Positions 43,016 through 51,463 of a stretch of DNA of 64,000 nt are shown piece after piece (the stretch's first letter is position 1; every line of letters begins with the position of its first letter). The notes under the pieces are model-generated. The model was not told the origin of the DNA, ran no database searches, and was given only the letters and a program-made list of their open reading frames with translations. The translations under genes and the position numbers were made by a program. The stretch comes from Melioribacteraceae bacterium (lineage in GTDB: Bacteria; Bacteroidota; Ignavibacteria; Ignavibacteriales; Melioribacteraceae). The stretch lies in NCBI GenBank assembly GCA_021647785.1, contig JAKIUC010000020.1, positions 1 through 64,000 of the forward strand, given 5' to 3'.

Positions 43016-44944
43016 TTATCCTTTTAAATAATTCAAACATACAACAGTCATATCGTCATATTGCTCTGCATCGCTAATAAAACTTTCAGTGCTATTAAAA
43101 ATATAATTGCATAATTCCTTAGCTGTGTAATTAGTACAATTTGCTAATTCAGTTTTAAGTCTCTCCTCACCATACGTTTCATCAATGCTATTTTGTGCTT
43201 CGGTTATTCCATCCGTGTAGAGAAATAGTTTATCCCCTTTATTCATCAGTAATTCATTCGATTTATAGGGGGATAAAGTAGAGATACCAAGTGGATAACT
43301 CTGTGGCGAATCGATGAAAATGATTTCATTGTTTTGCTTAACCAAAAGTGGAGGATTGTGACCGGCATTTGTGAAATCTAATAGACCAGTACGAATATTG
43401 AAAATTAGCAAAAAGTATGTAACAAACAATCTTGATTCTTTATTATCATTCAATGATTTATTAATAAGATTCATAATCTCAGATGAGTTCAACCCAGCCT
43501 TTGCATGTGAATGTAATAGAGTTCGAGTTACAGCCATTAGTAGAGAAGCAGGCACACCTTTGCCCGATACATCACCAATTGTTAAGCAAAGATTATCTTC
43601 ATCCAAGAAAAAGAAGTCGTACAAATCACCACCAACTTCTCGTGCTGGCTTAAGTTTTGCAAAAACATCAATCTCACTTATTTCTGGAAATGGAGGAAAC
43701 GTTTTTGGAATCATTCCCATTTGTATGTTGTGAGCAATTCTCAATTCACTTTCATATCTCTCTTTTTCTGCCGTTGTTGATTTCAAATCTTTTATATATC
43801 GATTTAATCTGGTAAGCATAAAACCCATTGAGTTTGTAAGCTTTCCTACCTCATCATTAGATGAAGTAGTTGGTAATACTGCATTAAAATTTCCTTTCGC
43901 AATTTCAGTAGTAATTTCTGATAAGGTGTGGAGTGGTTTAGTCATTTTTTGTGAGAGAACAATTACGACAATTGTGATAAAAATAAGACCAACAAGAATA
44001 CCTACAATTAGATAATTATTTATTTTATCTATATTACTATAAAGCTCATCCTTAGGAAAAACAAGTGCTAGTGTCCAATTGTTTGATGGTAGTTGAGTGT
44101 GAAAAAGATATGCTGGTTTCTTGAGATGAATAGACTCATATTCTTCAACTCCCTCTTTCCCACTTAACATATCTGTTAATATTCGATTCTTGTTTTCATA
44201 ATTAGGATTGTTTGAAATAAAATTACGGAAGCTTTTCATTATATAATTATGATTAGGATGTGAAATTATTATCCCATCATTACTAATTAAAAAGGCAAAA
44301 CCACTATTGAGAATTGAAATAGAACTCACAATATCATCGAGCCATACCAATGAAATATCGGCAGTTACAATTCCTCTAAATATTTTTTTCCCTTGCGAAC
44401 TTAAATAAAATGGAACGGAGTATGTTGTCATTAAAACATTTCCTGCTCCTTCATCAAAATATGGTTCTACCCACATTGCAGAATCTCTATCTTTAGGAGT
44501 TTTGTACCAATCTTGATTATGATAATCATACGATGCATCAGATAGGTCTGAAAAATTCAGCATACCATTTCTCATAAAAAAATAAGGTGCAAAATATGGT
44601 TCGTCAACTTTATTTTTTTTACCATCAAAGGCAATAGTACTACCGTAAATCTCCTCATTAAAATAAACTACCGATTGCAGAATGCTATTTAAGTTATCCC
44701 TATTTAACTCAGAGTATTCTAACAAGTGTGCTAAATTTAAGGGAATTTTTTCAACTCTATTTAAAACGTCTTCTATTTTATAGACATTTAAATAAGCAGT
44801 TTGTCTTGCATTTTGCTCAACATAGCTAAATACAATTTGGCGAGTGTTTATATAGTTGATAAGAAAACTGACAATAAAAATAGATGACACAGCAATAAGG
44901 ATTACCAAACTCATTTTAAATGCGAAACTTTTATTTTTTAACAT
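43016..44944 (-). CDS. Membrane sensor phosphatase: Cache-HAMP-SpoIIE (RsbU-like)
   Basis: A 642-residue protein. N-terminal TM helix (about 10-30), periplasmic double-Cache sensor region (about 35-300, with DYHNQDWYKTPKDRDSAMWVE, first 20, and LISNDGIIISHPNHN), a second TM helix (about 310-330), HAMP (about 335-390) and a C-terminal PP2C/SpoIIE phosphatase (about 410-640) with GDVSGKGVPASLLMAVT and YDDMTVVCL metal-binding Asp residues. It probably dephosphorylates an anti-sigma-factor antagonist in a partner-switch pathway; no antagonist or anti-sigma gene is in the window. It is preceded 39 bases upstream by nfo. Confidence 0.9.
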   Translation of the reverse strand: MLKNKSFAFKMSLVILIAVSSIFIVSFLINYINTRQIVFSYVEQNARQTAYLNVYKIEDVLNRVEKIPLNLAHLLEYSELNRDNLNSILQSVVYFNEEIYGSTIAFDGKKNKVDEPYFAPYFFMRNGMLNFSDLSDASYDYHNQDWYKTPKDRDSAMWVEPYFDEGAGNVLMTTYSVPFYLSSQGKKIFRGIVTADISLVWLDDIVSSISILNSGFAFLISNDGIIISHPNHNYIMKSFRNFISNNPNYENKNRILTDMLSGKEGVEEYESIHLKKPAYLFHTQLPSNNWTLALVFPKDELYSNIDKINNYLIVGILVGLIFITIVVIVLSQKMTKPLHTLSEITTEIAKGNFNAVLPTTSSNDEVGKLTNSMGFMLTRLNRYIKDLKSTTAEKERYESELRIAHNIQMGMIPKTFPPFPEISEIDVFAKLKPAREVGGDLYDFFFLDEDNLCLTIGDVSGKGVPASLLMAVTRTLLHSHAKAGLNSSEIMNLINKSLNDNKESRLFVTYFLLIFNIRTGLLDFTNAGHNPPLLVKQNNEIIFIDSPQSYPLGISTLSPYKSNELLMNKGDKLFLYTDGITEAQNSIDETYGEERLKTELANCTNYTAKELCNYIFNSTESFISDAEQYDDMTVVCLNYLKG

Positions 44945-44983
44945 AAGAGTATATCCTTTATTCTATTGAAGATAAGGAGTTGT

Positions 44984-45835
44984 TCATTTTACTAAACTTC
45001 TAAGAACATTCAAGTTATCAATGTCTTCTAATTGCTCTTTACCTTTCGGAGTTTCCAGAATTTTAGGAATATGAGTCAATCTATTATCGTTCATAATATT
45101 TCTAAATCCTTCAAGCCCAATGTAGCCTTGCCCAATATGCTCGTGGCGGTCAACTCTGCTGCCAAGTTCCTTTTTGCTGTCGTTTATATGAAAGCATAAA
45201 AGTTTATCAAGACCAATTATTGAATCAAAATTGGAAATCACTTTCTCATATTCTAACTCATCCTTAATATTGTAGCCAGCCGCAAAGATGTGTGCGGTAT
45301 CAATACAAGTTGTAATGCGTTCCGGATTATCTACAAGTTCAATTATTTTTGCAATGTGTTCAAATTTGTATCCAAGGTTTGTCCCCTGTCCTGCAGTGAG
45401 TTCAATCATACTGCTAACTTCAAACCCTTTTGTTTTTTGATGTGCAATATTCAGCGATTCAGCAACCAGCTTCAATCCATCCTCTTCGCCTTGCCCGCCA
45501 TGTGCACCAGGATGAAAGTTCAAGTGCTTGATACCCAAAACTTCACAGCGTTCCAACTCATCAACAAATGCGTTTCGAGATTTTCCCAAATTAACTCTAT
45601 TTATTGCACAGAGATTTATTAAATAAGAATCGTGTGTAACTATAAATTTTATGTTTGAATTTTTCCAAAGTGATTTGAATTTATCAACTTCGTTGGGGTC
45701 TAAAGGTTTTGCCTCCCATCTGTTATTGTTTTTTGAAAAAATTTGAATAGCAGTAAAACCAAGTCTATCGGCTAAAGTTATTGCTTTAGAAACCCCGCCA
45801 GCTGTTGAAGTATGTGCACCAAGTAATAGTTCCAT
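44984..45835 (-). CDS. nfo: Deoxyribonuclease IV (AP endonuclease)
   Basis: Zinc-dependent AP endonuclease of base-excision repair. The 283-residue TIM-barrel protein has GAHTSTAGGVSKAI, NFHPGAHGGQGEE, CIDTAHIFAAGY, FHINDSKKELGSRVDRHEHI (metal ligands) and GQGYIGLEGF. It is divergent from anmK with 91 bases between them. A uracil-DNA glycosylase for the previous repair step is 5 kb away. Confidence 0.96.
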   Translation of the reverse strand: MELLLGAHTSTAGGVSKAITLADRLGFTAIQIFSKNNNRWEAKPLDPNEVDKFKSLWKNSNIKFIVTHDSYLINLCAINRVNLGKSRNAFVDELERCEVLGIKHLNFHPGAHGGQGEEDGLKLVAESLNIAHQKTKGFEVSSMIELTAGQGTNLGYKFEHIAKIIELVDNPERITTCIDTAHIFAAGYNIKDELEYEKVISNFDSIIGLDKLLCFHINDSKKELGSRVDRHEHIGQGYIGLEGFRNIMNDNRLTHIPKILETPKGKEQLEDIDNLNVLRSLVK

Positions 45836-45926
45836 TTGTTCCTTTCACATCTTAAAAAATTAGTTATAATAATAATATATGAAATTGTTATCTTATAATA
45901 AATTCTGAAAAATTTTGTGTAGCAAC

Positions 45927-47111
45927 GTGAAAAAATTAATAGAACTTTCAAATAAAGATGAAAAATATGTTGTTGGGCTTATGTCAGGAACTTCATTAGA
46001 TGGAGTTGATGTTGCCTTAGTTCAAATAAAAAACAATTGGATTGATACAAGAATCAATCTTATTGGGTTTATCGAATACCCTTTCCCTGATGGGTTAAAA
46101 GAACTTGTGCTTAGAAATTCTACAAAAGAGAGTAGCAATGTAGAAGATATTTCACAACTTAATTTTTTAATTCCTCAAATATATTATGATGCAATTAAAG
46201 CATTATGTACTCAAATTAATTTTAATATTAATAAGATTGATTTAATTGGAACTCATGGTCAAACTATTTATCACTTCCCAAATTCCGAAGAATATTTTGG
46301 TTACAAAATTTCTTCTACTTTACAAATTGGTGATCCATCAGTGTTGGCTAAGATAACAGGAACAATTACGGTTGGAGATTTTCGCCCCAGTGATGTTGCT
46401 TTGGGCGGACAAGGGGCACCACTTGTTCCTTACTTCGATTTTTTATTATTCCACTCGAACAAAAAAAACAGAGGGTTGCTTAACATTGGCGGAATATCAA
46501 ATATCACAATCCTTAATAAAGATAAGGGGCAAAACAATGTACTGGCGTTTGATACTGGACCAGGCAACATGATGATTGATATATTAATGAGACGCTTTTA
46601 TAAAAAAGAGTTTGATAAAAATGGTGCTATTGCTAGCTCGGGGAAATTGAATGAAGATTTATTAGTTGCATTAATTACAAAGGATAACTTTATTGAAACT
46701 GCACCTCCCAAATCTACAGGAAGGGAGTATTATGGAATGGAATTTCTTCTTCCATTATTTAATGAGTTTAAAGAAGTTCCAAATGAGGATTGGCTGCATA
46801 CAGTAACCAAGTTTACAGCTTACTCGGTATTTCGTAATTATGAAAAGTTTATAAAAGATGAAACCAAACTGGATGAGCTTTTTGTGAGTGGCGGAGGTGC
46901 AAAAAATAAATTTTTATATGAATCACTATCTAATTATTTCGAAAATATTGAAATAGAAGTAATAGATGAAATAGGTGTTTCATCTGATGCGAAAGAAGCT
47001 ATCTGTTTTGCAGTTCTTGCTAATGAGACGATAAGTGGGAACCCTTCTAATATCCCACGAACTACTGGGGCTTCTAAATCAACAATTCTCGGAAAAATTT
47101 GTTTGCCTTAA
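45927..47111 (+). CDS. anmK: Anhydro-N-acetylmuramic acid kinase
   Basis: Recycles cell-wall 1,6-anhydro-MurNAc by hydrolytic phosphorylation to MurNAc-6-phosphate. Motifs: VGLMSGTSLDGVDVALV, LIGTHGQTIYHFP, FRPSDVALGGQGAPLVP, NIGGISNIT, FDTGPGNMMID and VSGGGAKN. No in-frame ATG lies near the N-terminus. I use GTG at 45927 (394 residues); a TTG at 45915 is the alternative. The glycerate kinase gene follows 15 bases after. Confidence 0.94.
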   Translation: MKKLIELSNKDEKYVVGLMSGTSLDGVDVALVQIKNNWIDTRINLIGFIEYPFPDGLKELVLRNSTKESSNVEDISQLNFLIPQIYYDAIKALCTQINFNINKIDLIGTHGQTIYHFPNSEEYFGYKISSTLQIGDPSVLAKITGTITVGDFRPSDVALGGQGAPLVPYFDFLLFHSNKKNRGLLNIGGISNITILNKDKGQNNVLAFDTGPGNMMIDILMRRFYKKEFDKNGAIASSGKLNEDLLVALITKDNFIETAPPKSTGREYYGMEFLLPLFNEFKEVPNEDWLHTVTKFTAYSVFRNYEKFIKDETKLDELFVSGGGAKNKFLYESLSNYFENIEIEVIDEIGVSSDAKEAICFAVLANETISGNPSNIPRTTGASKSTILGKICLP

Positions 47112-47126
47112 TTTTGTACTACCAAT

Positions 47127-48461
47127 ATGGATGAAAAGAAATTATTGCACAATATAAAATTATTGTTTGATGAGGGTATAAAAGCAGTTCAACCATCCAC
47201 TTTAATAAACCAAGCAATTAAACTTGACGGAAACTTGTTAGAGATTACAGATGTTAACCAAAACATAAAACAAATTAATTTAGATGATTTTGAAAAAATA
47301 TTTGTAATTGGAGCAGGTAAAGCCTCGGCAAGTATGGCTGAAGAATTGGAAAAGATATTTGCGAAAAGTAATTACAAAATTGAATGCGGAATAATTGTTG
47401 CTCCGTACAACACTAAAAATAATCTTAAAGTCATTGAAATAATTGAAGCAAGTCATCCACTACCAGATAAAAATGGAGTAGAAGGTGCCGAAAAAATAAT
47501 CCAACTCTGTAGTGATGCAACTGAAAATGATTTAGTTTTAAATTTACTTTCCGGAGGTGCATCTTCACTACTTCCGGCACCAGTTAGCGAAATAACCCTA
47601 AGTGAAAAAATTGAAATAACAAAGCTATTGTTGAATAAAGGGGCTGCAATTGAGGAGTTAAATTTAATTCGCAAACATCTATCAAAAATTAAGGGTGGTA
47701 AATTACTTAACTATATTTATCCGGCAAAAGTTGTTTCGTTAATAATCTCGGATGTAATAGGTGATAGAATTGATATTATTGGATCTGGAATTACCTCCCA
47801 TCAGGAAAATAATTACGAGGGATTTAAGAAAATAATAAAGCAGTATAAATTGCAGAACACAATTCCTGCCTCGCTATTACATAAAATTGACCAGCAAGAA
47901 AATCAATTTGATAACAATTCGGGTAATGTAGCAAACGCAACAAATTTAATTGTTGGAAATAATTCCATTGCTTTAAGAAAAATTGCAAGTGTTGCGAGTG
48001 AGTTAGGTTATTTAGTTAAAATAATGGATGAAAAACTTTCTGGTGAGGCTCGTGAAGTTGGAGATAAAATTGCAAAGGAAATAATTGAACTAAAGCAAAA
48101 TTCAAAGAATAATTTACACTGTTTATTATATGGTGGAGAAACATGGGTGAATGTAAAAGGGAATGGTAAGGGGGGTAGAAATCAAGAGCTTGCATTATCT
48201 GTTGCTATAAAGATTGACGGGATAGATGGCGTACAGTTTTTGAGCGGTGGAACAGATGGAATTGATGGACCAACAAATGCAGCCGGTGCATTTTGCACAG
48301 GCAATACTATTGCAAAGGCTAAAAATGCAAATATTGATTTTATGGAATATCTAAATAACAACGATTCATATAATTTCTTCAAGAAGATTAATCAATTAGT
48401 GATGACAGGTCCAACCGGGACAAATGTTGCTGATATTCAAATAGTACTCTCCCATATGTAA
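47127..48461 (+). CDS. Glycerate 2-kinase (MOFRL family)
   Basis: Phosphorylates glycerate to 2-phosphoglycerate (GK-II/TtuD-type). The 444-residue protein has a DUF4147 N-terminal domain (VIGAGKASASMAEELE, SHPLPDKNGVEGAEKI, LLSGGASSLLPAP, LIRKHLSKIKGGKL) and the MOFRL C-terminal domain (GGETWVNVKGNGKGGRNQEL and FLSGGTDGIDGPTNAAGA). It lies 15 bases downstream of anmK, so it is likely cotranscribed. Confidence 0.92.
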   Translation: MDEKKLLHNIKLLFDEGIKAVQPSTLINQAIKLDGNLLEITDVNQNIKQINLDDFEKIFVIGAGKASASMAEELEKIFAKSNYKIECGIIVAPYNTKNNLKVIEIIEASHPLPDKNGVEGAEKIIQLCSDATENDLVLNLLSGGASSLLPAPVSEITLSEKIEITKLLLNKGAAIEELNLIRKHLSKIKGGKLLNYIYPAKVVSLIISDVIGDRIDIIGSGITSHQENNYEGFKKIIKQYKLQNTIPASLLHKIDQQENQFDNNSGNVANATNLIVGNNSIALRKIASVASELGYLVKIMDEKLSGEAREVGDKIAKEIIELKQNSKNNLHCLLYGGETWVNVKGNGKGGRNQELALSVAIKIDGIDGVQFLSGGTDGIDGPTNAAGAFCTGNTIAKAKNANIDFMEYLNNNDSYNFFKKINQLVMTGPTGTNVADIQIVLSHM

Positions 48462-48559
48462 AAAATGTACTCAATTTTTCACACTAAACGTAAAGCGAAT
48501 TACCTTATATTTTAATAACTTAAGAGTCGTTAAATAATTAGGTTTGTTCAATTAAACAT

Positions 48560-49288
48560 ATGAAAAATACTTTTTTATTAATATTTCTATTAGCATCAAC
48601 CTCCTTTGCACAGATAAACAGCAAAGTTGGATGGATGAGCAAATTTGGAATTGCCGGTGGCTTAACTGCTTCTTGGATGTTTCCAAATTATGATGAAATT
48701 AATAAGAAGCTTCCTACATTTGGAATTAACGATGAACTCAGTGGAGGACTGTTAACTTGGGGTGGAAGCGGTTATGTTTATTTAATGATTGTGGACGACT
48801 TAAGAATTGGAGGTATGGGTTTTGGCGGTTCGCAGTCTGTTTCATCAACTTCAAATGGTTTTAATAGAGAAGTAAAATATGGTTTAAGTGGCGGTGCATT
48901 TACAATTGAATATACACTTCCGTTTATTAAAAAAGTTGGTGTCTCGCTTGGAGGTATGGTTGGCGGAGGTAAATTAACTATTGACCTCTTTAAAAATAAT
49001 GATGACTTTTCTTGGCAGGAGACTTGGGATGAGTTTAATAATTCTGACAAAGTGGAAAATATAAGTCGTAGAATAGAGAACAATTATTTCACATTAACTC
49101 CAACAATAAATATTGATGTACCATTAACAAGATTTTTTGCAATCCGTATTGGTAGTGGTTATCAGTTTACAATTAGTGAGAGTTGGAGAATTGAAAACGA
49201 TAAAGTTTTAAACAATGTTCCAAGTTCATTAAACGGAGATGCGTTTTTTATTCAAACAGGAATTTACTTAGGATTTTTTGCGTATTGA
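48560..49288 (+). CDS. Predicted outer-membrane beta-barrel protein, function unknown
   Basis: A 242-residue protein with a signal peptide (cleavage after TSFAQ, about 18). The remaining sequence alternates short amphipathic strands with Gly-rich turns (GGSGYVYLM, GGMGFGGSQSVSSTSNGF, GVSLGGMVGGGKL) and ends in aromatic FFAY, as outer-membrane barrels do. No family recognised. It lies just before the repeat-flanked toxin-antitoxin module. Confidence 0.72.
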   Translation: MKNTFLLIFLLASTSFAQINSKVGWMSKFGIAGGLTASWMFPNYDEINKKLPTFGINDELSGGLLTWGGSGYVYLMIVDDLRIGGMGFGGSQSVSSTSNGFNREVKYGLSGGAFTIEYTLPFIKKVGVSLGGMVGGGKLTIDLFKNNDDFSWQETWDEFNNSDKVENISRRIENNYFTLTPTINIDVPLTRFFAIRIGSGYQFTISESWRIENDKVLNNVPSSLNGDAFFIQTGIYLGFFAY

Positions 49289-49295
49289 AAAACAA

Positions 49296-49456
49296 TAACC
49301 GCTAAGGCACAGAGACGCTAAGAAGCGATGAAGAATATTATTAATTGATTTTTTTTGAAAAAAAGATATATATAAAAATTTTTCAACCTTTGTGTTTTAG
49401 CAACTTTTACCAAAGGTATTCTCTGTAAGAGTCTCACAGACTTACAGAAGCGGTTA
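49296..49456. repeat. 161-bp palindromic-ended element upstream of the toxin-antitoxin genes
   Basis: The ends are TAACCGCT (49296-49303) and AGCGGTTA (49449-49456), exact inverses. Inside, AGAGACGCTAAGAAGCGATGAAG on the left (first 20 diagnostic) has a loose counterpart, TTTGTGTTTTAGC, on the right. The right part recurs before rmlB, and the overall order matches 30121-30206. No protein is encoded; MITE-like. Confidence 0.6.
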
Positions 49457-49478
49457 ATATTTTAGGAGGAATTTTATG
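49376..49478 (+). repeat. Direct repeat, copy A (leader of the antitoxin gene)
   Basis: From about 49376 to the antitoxin start codon, this segment is almost identical to 49961-50059 before rmlB. Both contain the block TTACCAAAGGTATTCTCTGT and then AAGAGTCTCACAGACTTACA, and both end GTTAATATTTTAGGAG just before an ATG. About seven mismatches and one 3-base indel are visible. Confidence 0.85.
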
Positions 49479-49703
49479 CAAACAATACAATTAGATATAA
49501 AAGATGAAGAGTTAAACACATTTTTAACTATTGTAAAAAATCTCAAGAGTGGTATGATAGAAAATATAAGAACTCAAAATGATATTTTAGATGTTGAGAC
49601 AATAGAAAAGGAGAGCACCGATTATATTGAATTGGAAACAATAAAAGCTCAAAACAATAAAAAATATACTCTTGACGAAGCAAAAAAGATGTTAGGAATT
49701 TAG
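49476..49703 (+). CDS. Antitoxin of a RelBE/ParDE-type pair
   Basis: A 75-residue acidic protein rich in Asp/Glu/Lys, with a C-terminal YTLDEAKKMLGI that fits the short antitoxin C-termini of RelE/ParE partners. Its N-terminal strand (TIQLDIKDEEL) and helix resemble dimerising DNA-binding antitoxin starts. An AGGAGG ribosome-binding site precedes the ATG. The stop codon overlaps the toxin start by one base. The call rests mainly on the partner. Confidence 0.72.
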   Translation: MQTIQLDIKDEELNTFLTIVKNLKSGMIENIRTQNDILDVETIEKESTDYIELETIKAQNNKKYTLDEAKKMLGI

Positions 49704-49948
49704 TGAAGGTTGTAATTGACGATAAAGCTATAAAGGATTTATCAAAGATAGATAAGAAGTTTGTCATAAATGTTTTTACCAAAATTGAGATGTTGAAGAA
49801 TTTTCCAAGAGTAGCAAATTTGAAAAAATTAACAAACTTCAATCCACCCTACAGACTAAGGGTTGGAGACTATAGAATTCTTTTTAATGTTGAGGATAAT
49901 ATTTTAACAGTCTTCAGAGTAAAACATAGAAAAGAGAGTTATAAATAA
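49703..49948 (+). CDS. RelE/ParE-family toxin
   Basis: An 81-residue basic protein with the RelE/ParE pattern: an N-terminal strand and helix (MKVVIDDKAIKDLSKIDKKF), LKKLTNFNPPYRLRVGDYRILF (20-residue core LTNFNPPYRLRVGDYRILF) and the C-terminal strand NILTVFRVKHRKESY. RelE-type members cut mRNA on the ribosome while ParE-type members block gyrase; the RVGDYRILF core with the VKHRKE tail fits the RelE-type. It begins with GTG inside the antitoxin stop (TAGTG), so the pair is translationally coupled. Confidence 0.86.
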   Translation: MKVVIDDKAIKDLSKIDKKFVINVFTKIEMLKNFPRVANLKKLTNFNPPYRLRVGDYRILFNVEDNILTVFRVKHRKESYK

Positions 49949-49960
49949 AATATATTTAAG

Positions 49961-50059
49961 GATTTTTTAACCTTTGCGTCTTAGCGACTCTTACCAAAGG
50001 TATTCTCTGTAAGAGTCTCACAGACTTACAGAAGCTGTTAATATTTTAGGAGTTTTATG
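49961..50059 (+). repeat. Direct repeat, copy B (leader of rmlB)
   Basis: Near-identical copy of 49376-49478, ending at the rmlB start codon. The two copies flank the toxin-antitoxin pair exactly, so both operons begin behind the same leader with the same AGGAG ribosome-binding site. Confidence 0.85.
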
Positions 50060-51076
50060 AAAAACATATTAGTAACTGGTGGTGCAGGATTTATTGGAAG
50101 TAATTTTATAAATCATCTTTTAGAAAAGAGAGATGACTTGAAAATTATAAACCTTGATAGCTTAACTTATGCGGGAAATTTAGAAAACCTTCTTCAATCT
50201 GAGAAGCACCCTAATTATACATTTGTAAAGGGTGATATTACAAATAGAGAAACGGTTAATTCAATTTTTGAAAAATATAATATTGATAATGTAATTCACC
50301 TTGCAGCAGAATCGCACGTTGACCGCTCTATACTTGGCTCTGAGGTCTTCTTCAATACTAATGTGATGGGAACTAATGTTTTGCTCGAAGCTGCAAAAAG
50401 ATTTGGAGTAGAAAAATTTGTGCAAGTCTCAACAGATGAAGTATATGGCAGCCTTGGGGCAACTGGAAGGTTTAGTGAAAATACTCCAATTGATCCAAAC
50501 AGTCCGTACTCGTCAAGTAAAGCTGCTGCCGATTTGATGGCTCTCTCTTTTCAGAGAACTTATGGATTGCCTGTAGTGGTTACGCGTTGTTCAAATAATT
50601 ATGGACCATTTCAATTTCCCGAAAAACTAATTCCGTTGATTATTCTAAATTCGTTGAATGGCAAGAAGCTACCGGTATATGGGGATGGAATGAATATCCG
50701 CGATTGGATTTATGTAATTGACCACAACAAAGCTGTTGAGTTAGTTTGGGAAAAAGGAAAAGTTGGAGAGGTTTATAACATTGGTGCAGACCAGGAAATG
50801 ACTAATATTGATATTATTAAATTAATTTTAAATTATCTGAATAAATCGGAAGATTTAATTGAATATGTTAAAGATAGACCAGGACACGATAGACGCTATG
50901 CTATTGATTCTTCAAAAATTGAAACAGAACTTGGTTGGAAGCCAGAGTTCAAATTTGAAGAGGCTATTGAAAAGACCATTGATTGGTATCTTCAAAACAA
51001 AAGTTGGTGGGAAAGAATTATTAGTGGCGAATATCAGGAATATTACAAATTGCAGTACAAAAAACAACTTAAATGA
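50057..51076 (+). CDS. rmlB: dTDP-glucose 4,6-dehydratase
   Basis: Converts dTDP-glucose to dTDP-4-keto-6-deoxyglucose, the precursor of rhamnose and other deoxysugars. The 339-residue extended SDR has the NAD motif GGAGFIGS, VIHLAAESHVDRSI, STDEVYG (catalytic Asp-Glu), YSSSKAAAD (Tyr/Lys), RCSNNYGPFQFPEKLIP and DRPGHDRRYAID. rmlA, rmlC and rmlD are not next to it. It opens the polysaccharide cluster, and its last codons overlap a decayed gene. Confidence 0.97.
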   Translation: MKNILVTGGAGFIGSNFINHLLEKRDDLKIINLDSLTYAGNLENLLQSEKHPNYTFVKGDITNRETVNSIFEKYNIDNVIHLAAESHVDRSILGSEVFFNTNVMGTNVLLEAAKRFGVEKFVQVSTDEVYGSLGATGRFSENTPIDPNSPYSSSKAAADLMALSFQRTYGLPVVVTRCSNNYGPFQFPEKLIPLIILNSLNGKKLPVYGDGMNIRDWIYVIDHNKAVELVWEKGKVGEVYNIGADQEMTNIDIIKLILNYLNKSEDLIEYVKDRPGHDRRYAIDSSKIETELGWKPEFKFEEAIEKTIDWYLQNKSWWERIISGEYQEYYKLQYKKQLK

Positions 51077-51403
51077 GAATTGAAAACCAAAATATAGAAT
51101 ACAAAAGCATTTGGAAGGATGAATATTTTAAATGGGTTTGCGGGTTTGCAAATGCTAACGGAGGTTCTATATTTATTGGTGTTAATAATAATTTTTGATT
51201 ATTGTACTAGTGCTGGTTTACCAAAAACTTCGGAGAAAATTTTGGAAGCTATTTTTTATGATAGGAAAATTACAATTTATGGACTTGCTAGAAAACTTGA
51301 AAAAACTACAAGAGCAGTTGAAATGAGCATTTTTAAACTTAAAGATGAGAACAAACTAGAAAGAATTGGTTCAGATAAAACTGGTTATTGGGAAATCCTA
51401 TAA
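51073..51403 (+). pseudogene. Remnant of an AlbA_2 (Schlafen-like) / winged-helix ATP-binding protein
   Basis: Two pieces in different frames are left of a much longer gene. Frame 1 from ATG 51073 (overlapping the rmlB stop as ATGA) encodes 41 residues, NQNIEYKSIWKDEYFKWVCG then FANANGGSIFIGV, which is the start of an AlbA_2 (AAA_4) domain, and stops at 51198. From about 51205 another frame encodes GLPKTSEKILEAIFYDRKIT followed by a winged-helix end (RAVEMSIFKLKDENKLERIG, then WEIL), the usual C-terminus of the same family. The middle, normally several hundred residues, is deleted. Confidence 0.82.
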
Positions 51404-51463
51404 AAGATGATGCTAAAAAGAACAAAAATTGAATATCTTTGCTATTAAAATAAAAGGAAAAAA

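Noticed and set aside
51119-51403. Possible short independent gene (94 codons)
   Set aside because: Its first third is out of frame with the AlbA_2 fragment it overlaps, and only the C-terminal winged-helix piece is recognisable. It is better read as part of a pseudogene.
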